The position numbers were made by a program, and so were the translations under genes. Positions 57,304-64,000 of a stretch of DNA of 64,000 bases are shown here, one piece after another (the stretch's first letter is position 1; each line of letters begins with the position of its first letter). This stretch comes from Closterium sp. NIES-65 (Eukaryota > Streptophyta > Zygnematophyceae > Desmidiales > Closteriaceae): positions 1 through 64,000 of the forward strand of contig CANXME010002421.1 of the NCBI GenBank assembly GCA_948144175.1, in the 5' to 3' direction. A model generated the notes under the pieces. That model saw only the letters and a list, made by a program, of their open reading frames with translations, searched no databases and was not told the DNA's origin.

Positions 57304-57782
57304 GCACTAGCAGAGCCATTAAGAGCGATCGAGGGCCTAAGCTGTCCCTTGATGAAGGTTTGAACAAGCATGTGGGGACTGGGCGCACTCACTCACCTGA
57401 TGAGCTCAAAGGCGATGTTAAAGATGTTGAAGTTGGAGATGTCGTTGGTGATGTTGGCGCTCTCTATGAGGCAGATCACCAGCAGAGCCATGAAGAGCAT
57501 CGCTGAATCGCGCAGGAGCAGCCCTCTGCCCTGGGTGAACACCCCGTGGTCCAACACCCCCCCCTACATGGATTGTCGAGGGAAGGCACATGGGCAGGTG
57601 ATGTATAAGGCCAGCTGAATCACTATCTGTTTACATAACTTCTGATCCAGCAGCACACCCCCCTGAATGACTTGCGTCACGCCGTGTGATGTGCCATGTT
57701 ACGAAATGACAAGCGAGGAGGGATGAGAGTGGCATGGATGGTGGGCGGTGAAGGATGGAAAAGCCCAGTTGTTTCTCAAGAG

Positions 57783-57827
<45 letters not shown>

Positions 57828-60800
57828 ACCCACCCACACACACACACACACACCCACACACACACACACACGCAGACACAGACACAGACACAGGCACACA
57901 CACACACACACACACATACACACACACACACACACACAACAAACTTTAATGACCATCTCGACTCAAAAGCCACTCAAGAACTTGAATGCAGGTCTTCCCA
58001 GAACATCCCAATGTCCTCGTCGTCGTACACCTCCCTTTGCTCCCTCGACGTCTTAAGCGCCAATTTTTATTTTTTTAGCAGTGGCAGTTTCCCGGGCGAA
58101 GGGACTGACTGCTGTTGCATCAGAGGGATGTAATGTGAACTCACCTGCAGATCTTGCCAGAACACCCCAATGTCCTCGTCGTCATACACCTCTCTCTGCT
58201 CCCTTGACTTTTGGGTCAACTCAAAAGCTTCTCAAGAACTTGCCTGCAGGTCATCCCAGAACACCCCAATGTCCTCATCGTCTTACACCTCCCTCTGCTC
58301 CCTTGACGTCTGCCTCGTCCCCTACACCCCTCCCCATCCCCCACACCCCTCCCCATCCCCCACACCCCTCCCCATCCCCCACACCCCTCCCCATCCCACA
58401 AGTTCTCACTCATTCGCAGGGACTTGGAACAGAACTTGCCTGCAGGTCTTCCCAGAACACCCCAATATCCTCGTCATCATACACCTCCCTCTGCTCCCTC
58501 GATGTCTGCCTCGTCAGGTACAGAGGATACACAGCCACGTACCTGCTCACGTTCGAGAGAGCAGCAGGGAATGGAATGGAAGGGTGGGCGGTTGTGGGGA
58601 TGGAAAGGAGGGCGGTTGTGAGATTGGATTGGAATGGAATGAAATGGAATGGGGGCTGGGTGTTTTTTTAGAATTTTCAGAAACTCCATGCGAAGCCAGA
58701 GTTGGTAATGATATTTTTTTGTGCAAAGGATTCATGGCCACACACCTGAGCAGAGTTTGGAAGGGAGGCTGGGATATGTAAGGGAGGGTGATGTCCCATG
58801 CACTCTCACACCATGCCCCTTGCACTCTCACACCATGCCCCTTGCACTCTCACACCATGCCCCTTGCACTCTCACACCATGCCCCTTGCACTCTCACACC
58901 ATGCCCCTTGCACTCTCACACCATGCACTCACATCATGCCCAGGTATAGCAGCAGCATGGGGGGGCGCAGGAGGCCGATGGCAATTACGTTGAATCCCGC
59001 GTTGCGTGTGCTCACAGATTGGAAATATCCTGCTAGTACCTTGGTCCCGCCTGCCATGCGCACACACACAAACACAAAGGGTAGAGAGGGAGAAGAGTGG
59101 AGAAACTGTGTTTGAGGTGCCTCAAAAAGCATTGCGTGTGCTCACAGATTGGAAATATTCAGCCAATATCCACCTGGCATGCACTCACACACAACCACGA
59201 GGTGGGGGGAATGTGGAGTAACATTGTGTGTGGGGTTTTGTTTTGTTTTTTTGTTTTTTTTTTTGGGCAGACAAAGCCCCCACCAAAAGGAAGAATTGCT
59301 CTCTTCCCAGACACATCCTCAGGAAATACGTACGTAATCCTTGTTTGTTGGTCTTTAGGTGACTTTTGAGTCGACGCAAAAGTTCCCTCAGGAAGACAAA
59401 TCCTCTAGGAATATATACGTAATCCTTGTTTGTTGGTCTTTTTCGCATACCCGCAGTCCACATGCAACTCACTGGTGAAGCCGTCAATGGCAGGCGAGGT
59501 CCAGTCAGTGGCACAGAAGAAGACAAACTCCGTGAGATTGAACGCGAGCACTGTTAGCACGAGCATCACGGTGGAGCGTGGTGGGAAGAGGTGCGTGTAG
59601 CACTTGCGTGGGTGCACGAGAAGGTAGGAGTAGACGAACTGAGGGGCACGAGGTGAGGGGGGCGAAAATCACTTGTCAGTATAAGAAGAACCCAGTTTTA
59701 TGAGTCTGCTTTTGAAGCACCTCAAGAGAGGTGCGTGTAGCACTTGCGCGGGCGCAAAAGAAGGTACGAGTAGACAAACTGCCGGCCAGGGCAAAGGGTG
59801 AGAGAGGGTTGCAGACACTTCTCAATGTAAGAAACGCCGACTGCAATGAGTCTGCTTTTGAGTCACCTCAGAAGAGGTGCTAATGGCATTTGTGCGCCTG
59901 TAAGATGAGATGCGGTAGGTAGGTGTGGACAAACTGAAGGGGTCAACAATGTAGGTGTGGGGGTAGCAGATAGATTTTTCAAAATAGGAACCCTGCGGTG
60001 TAAGAGACTGTTTTCACATGACCTCAACAGGGGTGCACGCAGTGTGTGTGCAAATGCAGGAGAGTGTGAGTAGATGTTCTGAGGGATCACACTGCAGGAT
60101 GGTACAGTAGAAGAAGAAAAAAGGAGGTTGTTTTTTAGAATTGATGTGCAGCCTCAAAAACAACCTGCAGGATGGTACAGTAGAAAAAAGGATTGCCAAG
60201 TGTGCGTGCAGTGCAACACAGGGAGGGAGGGAGCCAGGAACAAGAAGAGAGGTGACTGGAGAGCGGTGGGGGACCTAGTGCGAAAACGGCAACCATGTGA
60301 AGGGAAAGACGGGTAAGGGTGCAGTCATTAGCCATCTACGAGACCGGTGTGGTGCGGTGCAGAAGTTCCCTCTTAGAGTGATCAAATTCAAGAGGGTGCA
60401 GTGCGGTGCAGACCTTACCCTTTTCTCTCCTCGTGAGAAGTGCCGGAGCAGAAGCAGGAGGGCTCGCAGCGTGGGCGGGTACATGGTATTGCCAATGAGA
60501 ATGAAGACCGACGTGACGATGATCAGAGCTGGCACCCTCACGAACCCCATTAGATTATCGTTCAGCAGTGCCGCCCCTGTGTTGGAAAACGTCGACATAG
60601 CCTGTGCGGGAAGGAGGAGGGAAGCATGGGGGCCGAGGGGTCTATTTTTGAGGCGCCCAAAATTAGGTTATCGTTCAGCAGTTCTGCCCCTGTGTTGGAA
60701 AACGTTGAAATCGCCTGTGTGGGGGGGAGGGAGGAAGCATGGGGGCCGAGGGAGGGACAAGTGAGGGTAGATGGAGGGGGGATGACATGAAAGTTGAGTG

Positions 60801-63800
60801 AGTGACATGGAAATCGGCTGCCTGGGATGGAAGGTGAATGACTGGGATGGAAGGCGCCTGACTGGCAAGAAGGGCAGCTGACTGGCAAGAAGGGCAGCTG
60901 ACTGGCAAGAAGGGCAGCTGACTGGCAAGAAGGGCAGCTGACTGGCAAGAAGGGCAGCTGACTGGCAAGAAGGGCAGCTGACTGGCAAGAAGGGCAGCTG
61001 ACTGGCAAGAAGGGCAGCTGACTGACATGGAAGGCACAGAAGAAGACGCTGTTGACGCTGTTGGCCTGCAGATTTGCCTTGGCGGAGGCAGAGAGGCTAA
61101 CGATGAGCAGCAGCAGGAGGAAGGCAGTGAGCAGCGATGCGGCGAGGAATGCTGGCACCAGCCAGCTTAACGTCTCCAGTGCCCTTGATAGGGATAGGGA
61201 CGGTGGGATGGGGATGGGGATGGGGATGCATTTTGAGGCGCCTCAAAATACGCCTCAAAATATGATGCGGCGAGGAATGCTGGCACCAGCCAGCTTAACG
61301 ACTCCAGTGCCCTTGATAGGGATAGGGACGGTGGGATGGGGATGGGGATGGGGATGGGGATGGGGATGCATTTTGAGGCGCCTCAAAATACGCCTCAAAA
61401 TACGATGCGGCGAGGAATGCTGGCACCAGCCAGCTTAACGTCTCCAGTGCCCTTGATAGGGATAGGGACGGTGGGATGGGATGGGGATGGGGATGGGGAT
61501 GGGGATGGGGATGGGGATGGGGATGGGGATGGGGATGGGGATGGGGATGGGGATGGGGATGGGGATGGGGATGGGGATGGGGATGGCGATGGGGATGGGG
61601 ATGGGGATGGCGATGGGGATGGGGATGGGGATTGGGATGGGGATGGGGATGGGGATTGGGATGGGGATGGGGATTGGGATTGGGATGGGGATTGGCATGG
61701 GGATGGGGATTGGGATGAGGATTGGGATGGGATAGGGATAGGGGGATGGGGATGGGGATGGGGATGGGGATGGGGATGGGGATGGGGATGGGGATGGGGA
61801 TGGGGATGGGGGTGGGGATGGGGATGGGGATGGGGATGGGGATGGGGATGGCGATGGGGATGGGGATGGGGATTGGGATGGGGATGGGGATGGGGATGGG
61901 GATTGGGATGGGGATGGGGATTGGGATTGGGATGGGGATTGGCATGGGGATGGGGATTGGGATGAGGATTGGGATGGGATAGGGATAGGGGGATGGGATG
62001 GGGATGGGGATGGGGATGGGGATGGGGATGGGGATGGGGATGGGGATGGGGGTGGGGATGGGGATGGGGATGGGATAGGGTGGGGATAGGGGGAAGGGGA
62101 TGGGATGCGGATGGGGATGGGAATGGAGATGGGGATGGGGATGAGGATGGAAATGGGGATGGGGATGTGCAAGTGTATGTGCATGTGCATGTGCAAGTAC
62201 ATGTGAAGTACATGTGCAAGTACATGTGCATGCATGGGCAATGTGCAAGTGCAGGTTCCACATCGAAAGGGGGGCATTGCAGAGCAGATGGCACAGAGAG
62301 AGGGCACATAGCATGGAACGTGGCACATGGCACGTGGCACATGGCACGTGGCAGAGATGGCACATGGCACATTGCAAATTGCACATGGCATGTCGCACAT
62401 GGCACATGCAATGCACAAGAAAATCATTTCAAAAATGAGATTTTTCGAAAGAGGTCCATCAGAGAACAGCAGCAGGGCAGAACAGTGGTGCAGGAAAGTG
62501 AGCTATGAGGAGGGCCCACCTGAGCCACAAGGAGGGGAGGGAGGGCTCACCTGAGCCACAAGGACGGGAGAAAGGGCTCACCTGAGCTCGAGGAATCTGA
62601 GTTCACTTGGCTGTGCTGCCGTCAGCCATTCATCCACCATTGCATCCGCGTAACCATCAGCAAACCCGTAACCATCAGCATCAGCGAAATCCAGATCCCC
62701 CCCAAGGCTTGTGCCGGTCACACTGCTTTCACGGCTCAACCTCCCGCTCCTCCTCTGCCTTGCCCTGTGCTCCAGACCCCCCAGGAATGGCAAGAATGCG
62801 GGGGCGTGTGGTAGGGAGTGTGCTCTTAACGCGGATTGGTTGAGAGATGCAGCACGAGTTAGCCTTGAGGTGAACAGGTCAAGGGAGGAGCGCCTTGTAG
62901 CTGCCGCCTCCTGCTCCTCCTCCTGCGGCTGCTGCTGCTGCTGTGCTCTAAGCGCCTCAAGCGCCAATTGGAGGCGCTGCCCTTCAATCCTAGCCGTTTC
63001 CCCGGCCCAAGTCATCGAGCTCATCCCCACAGCCCCCTCTGCCTCCGCCCCTCTGCCTCCACCCCGCCGGCGCAACCCACCACGTGTCACCCATCCCTCC
63101 TCCACATCCGTCCCCAGTCTGGCGCCACGCCCTTCGCCCTCACCATCACCTGGAGTCAAGGGTTGCCGCCCTTCTCTTGCCTCCTCCAGGAGTTTCTCCA
63201 GGAGAGTTGTCAGGCCTAAGGGCCTTCGGCCCGTGGGAGCTGCTGATTCTTGAGGCGCCTCAAAAGTTGTCAGGCCTAAGGGCCTTCGGACCACAGGCGC
63301 TGCTGCTGCTATTGCTGCTGTTGTTGCACCTGCTGCTGCTGTTGCTGCATCTGCTGCATTTGCTGCTGTAGCTGTTCCTGCCGCTGCTGCTGCACCAGAA
63401 GCTGCAGCCACAGAGGCCACATGGGACTCGCCTGCTGGAGCGACAGTGCCTGCAGTGGCAGCAGGTATCTCATGGGAGGGGGCGGGCGAGGAAGAGACAA
63501 GAGGGGGAATGCAGGCAGATGAGGTACTTCCTCCTCCTCCGCTTAAGCTAGCAGCAGCAGCCGCAGCAGCAGCCGCAGCAGCAGCAGCAGCAGAAGGGTA
63601 TGCAGTGGGGTCACTGGCGATAGGATATGCTGGGCCTGTTTCAACGTCAGCAAAACCATCTCCTCCCCCCTCTTCCCCCCCAGCATGCACTCTACTCCCC
63701 TGCAGCTGCCCCAGCACTCTCAACCCGCCTCCTCCACTGCCTCCCTGCCTTCCCTTGCTGCTGCCACTGTCACTGCTGCCCCTGCTACCCCTGCTGCCCT

Positions 63801-64000
63801 TGCCGCTGCTGCAGACGCTCTTGGGACTCGCAGCAGCTGGAGCTGCAGGGGGCAGACTTACAGACCAGGCTCCGTTGTTCCCTGATATGTTTTCTCCTCC
63901 TCCATCTCCTCCTTCTCCTCCTCCTCCTCCTCCTCCTCCTCCTCCTCCTCCTCCTCCTCCTTCGCCCCCTGCACCATGCTGCGCTTCCTGAGAGGCGGAG
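56057..64000 (-). CDS. TrkH/HKT-family potassium transporter, 5' end outside window
   Basis: Plasma- or organelle-membrane K+ (or Na+/K+) transporter with four membrane-pore-membrane units. Visible exons in gene order, phases all matching: 62582 to beyond 63723 (large cytoplasmic loop, Ala/Gln-rich, ends ELRFLEL-R), 61027-61182 ([20 protein letters not shown]), 60419-60601 ([17 protein letters not shown] pore 2, then IGNTMYPP), 59473-59638 ([14 protein letters not shown]), 58933-59029 ([13 protein letters not shown] pore 3), 58440-58542 ([20 protein letters not shown]), 57397-57530 ([11 protein letters not shown]), 56786-56874 ([11 protein letters not shown] pore 4), 56057-56274 ([20 protein letters not shown], then a Pro/Ala tail, TGA). 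Filter glycines are present in pores 2-4. RHRGLP after the last TM is typical of fungal TRK and related plant HKT. Pore 1 and the ATG lie beyond 64000. Confidence 0.9.
56230..56790 (-). repeat. Copies of the last two Trk/HKT exons
   Basis: GGAGCCCTTGGTCCAAGCTG (the GVWSPWSKL exon start) recurs at about 56350-56415 and 56485-56545. The end of exon 56786-56874 with donor (CCTTCTC-GG|GTGCGTC) recurs at about 56705-56760. Confidence 0.85.
57066..57300. repeat. CA-rich microsatellite, (CACGCA)n then (CA)n
   Basis: About 235 bp: ACGC, then CGCACA hexamers, then pure CA. All frames through it are artefacts. It lies in a Trk/HKT intron. Confidence 0.97.
57785..57945. repeat. CA microsatellite with CCCA interruptions
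   Basis: About 160 bp of CA repeats with CCCACC and GACACA variants, in a Trk/HKT intron. Confidence 0.97.
57980..58320 (-). repeat. Three copies of the Trk/HKT exon encoding [15 protein letters not shown]
   Basis: Copies end at about 57988, 58152 and 58246; the full exon is 58440-58542. The 58152 copy is bounded by CTTTTGGGTCAACTCAAAAG (58208-58227) and, unlike the full exon (GC donor), has a GT donor (CTGCAG|GTGAGT). Confidence 0.88.
58318..58400. repeat. CCCCATCCCCCACACCCCT repeat, four copies
   Basis: A short 19-bp tandem repeat in a Trk/HKT intron. Confidence 0.9.
58797..58930. repeat. 22-bp CTTGCACTCTCACACCATGC repeat, six copies
   Basis: The array abuts the donor of exon 58933-59029: the minus-strand donor GTGAGTGCATGG matches the repeat (GTGAGAGTGCAAGG). 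It is another donor-proximal array. Confidence 0.92.
59100..59165 (-). repeat. Copy of the pore-3 exon start bounded by a palindrome
   Basis: GCATTGCGTGTGCTCACAGA at about 59131 repeats 59000-59020 and stops at TTTGAGGTGCCTCAAA (59111-59126). Confidence 0.88.
59325..59445. repeat. X-palindrome-X module in a Trk/HKT intron
   Basis: TACGTAATCCTTGTTTGTTG occurs at about 59332 and 59417, on either side of CTTTTGAGTCGACGCAAAAG (59363-59382). Confidence 0.9.
59590..60085 (-). repeat. Four-step ladder of exon 59473-59638 starts with palindrome relics
   Basis: Segments of about 120 bp starting GGTGCGTGTAGCACTTGCG recur at about 59590, 59729, 59875 and 60030, each preceded by ATGAGTCTG-type sequence plus a palindrome: CTTTTGAAGCACCTCAAGAG (59708-59727), CTTTTGAGTCACCTCAGAAG (59855-59874), and a relic TTTTCACATGACCTCAACAG (about 60010-60030). 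Divergence rises with distance from the true exon. Confidence 0.9.
60545..60760 (-). repeat. Pore-2 exon start duplicated around a palindrome
   Basis: TTATCGTTCAGCAGT...AAGCATGGGGGCCGAGGG occurs at about 60555-60640 and 60666-60750, flanking ATTTTTGAGGCGCCCAAAAT (60644-60663). Confidence 0.92.
60858..61026. repeat. 20-bp repeat GACTGGCAAGAAGGGCAGCT, about eight copies
   Basis: Near-perfect array that abuts the minus-strand donor of exon 61027-61182 (CAT|GTCAGTC...); each unit carries CAGTC. It is another donor-seeded minisatellite. Confidence 0.93.
61133..61470 (-). repeat. Three copies of the [10 protein letters not shown] exon start with two palindromes
   Basis: GATGCGGCGAGGAATGCTGG occurs at about 61136, 61264 and 61404. 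ATTTTGAGGCGCCTCAAAAT (61230-61249 and 61370-61389) plus a half-copy ACGCCTCAAAATA separates them. All copies keep the acceptor. Confidence 0.94.
61470..62100. repeat. (GGGGAT)n array, about 630 bp
   Basis: Over 90 hexamers on the plus strand with TT and GC variants; a higher-order unit of about 250 bp is duplicated (about 61490-61735 versus 61745-61985). The G-runs would allow G-quadruplexes in the plus strand, which is the template strand of the transporter gene. Long Gly-Asp, Trp-Gly, His-Pro and Ile-Pro frames are artefacts. Confidence 0.97.
62160..62410. repeat. GTGCATGT and GGCACATGGCAC repeats
   Basis: Two degenerate short-unit arrays in the same transporter intron. Confidence 0.85.
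62500..62590 (-). repeat. Donor-derived 30-bp repeat, three copies
   Basis: The CTGAG|GTGAGCCC donor of exon 62582 recurs within CACCTGAGCCACAAGGA units at about 62517 and 62548. Confidence 0.85.
63205..63290 (-). repeat. In-frame 60-bp coding duplication with a palindrome
   Basis: AGTTGTCAGGCCTAAGGGCC occurs at 63205 and 63265. CTTGAGGCGCCTCAAAAG (63249-63266) lies at the junction. On the minus strand this inserts 20 codons, duplicating RRPLGLTT around [12 protein letters not shown] in the cytoplasmic loop of the transporter. Confidence 0.93.
63545..63600 (-). repeat. GCA/CTG trinucleotide repeat coding poly-Ala
   Basis: About 15 consecutive Ala codons in the transporter N-terminal loop frame. 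Confidence 0.9.
63896..63962. repeat. (CTC)n microsatellite at window edge
   Basis: About 22 triplets; Glu-rich frame on the minus strand. It is unclear whether it is exon or intron of the transporter. Confidence 0.9.

Noticed and set aside
57054-57506. Thr-His and Cys-Val repeat proteins
   Set aside because: CA dinucleotide microsatellite frames.
61470-62100. Interstitial telomere
   Set aside because: GGGGAT differs from TTTAGGG/TTAGGG plant and algal telomere units and lies inside a gene.
61295-62416. Long open frames of Pro-Ile/Pro-His or Gly-Asp/Trp-Gly repeats
   Set aside because: They arise from the GGGGAT hexamer, which is open in most frames of both strands; no conserved protein feature.
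10879-63266. Palindromes as chance restriction-site-like sequences (KasI/SalI cores)
   Set aside because: The constant TTTTGAG arms and exact placement at duplication junctions in many independent introns make chance unlikely.
1-64000. tRNA or rRNA genes
   Set aside because: I saw no cloverleaf with conserved T-loop GGTTCGAATCC-type sequence and no rRNA core motif; a tRNAscan run would settle it.

Overview
The window is nuclear DNA of a eukaryote in the green lineage. The evidence is spliceosomal GT-AG introns, a ClpX with the plant-type N-terminal zinc ribbon, a RUS/DUF647 protein, an HKT/Trk-type potassium transporter, and gag-pol Copia retrotransposons primed by an initiator-Met-like site. 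Base composition is GC-rich and simple repeats are very abundant. A streptophyte alga fits; a zygnematophyte such as Closterium is my guess from recollection of similar Copia polyproteins, and it is unverified.

Layout: 1-3386 holds no gene I can recognise. 3387-13997 (+) is ClpX, at least 13 exons, whose AAA+ core reads in phase exon to exon. 14.0-15.8 kb holds an 87-bp minisatellite and a 497-bp MITE with TTA target-site duplications. 15844-18888 (+) is a membrane-anchored METTL24-like methyltransferase. 18939-25011 (-) is a complete Copia element with 435-bp LTRs and a 5-bp TSD, inserted about 50 bp after the methyltransferase stop. 25.3-32.3 kb (+) is a tandem pair of F-box/leucine-rich-repeat genes: the first is a multiply broken pseudogene, the second has one in-frame TAA. 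32471-46170 (-) is a second copy of the same Copia family, itself split by a different Copia element (37056-44610, 122-bp LTRs); each insertion carries its own 5-bp TSD. 46706-54278 (+) is a RUS-family (DUF647) gene with six in-phase exons. 56057 to beyond 64000 (-) is a TrkH/HKT potassium transporter, eight exons visible, 5' end outside the window.

The most unusual signal is structural. In ClpX, RUS and the Trk/HKT gene the introns are full of partial, degenerating copies of neighbouring exons. At about twenty places a short palindrome (consensus TTTTGAG-N4-CTCAAAA, core usually GCGC, TCGA or ACGT-like) sits exactly at the junction between two copies of a 25-140 bp segment, giving the architecture X-palindrome-X, sometimes repeated. 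One case lies in coding sequence as an in-frame 60-bp duplication, and one has X in inverted orientation. I saw none in the retrotransposons, the LRR pair or the methyltransferase. Separately, several minisatellites start at 5' splice sites, so each unit rebuilds a splice donor.

Method limits: splice sites were placed by eye using reading-frame phase and family conservation. No alignments, expression data or database searches were available. The four host gene families are otherwise unrelated housekeeping functions (organelle proteolysis, methyl transfer, UV-B/organelle biology, potassium transport) and give no sign of acting as one pathway.
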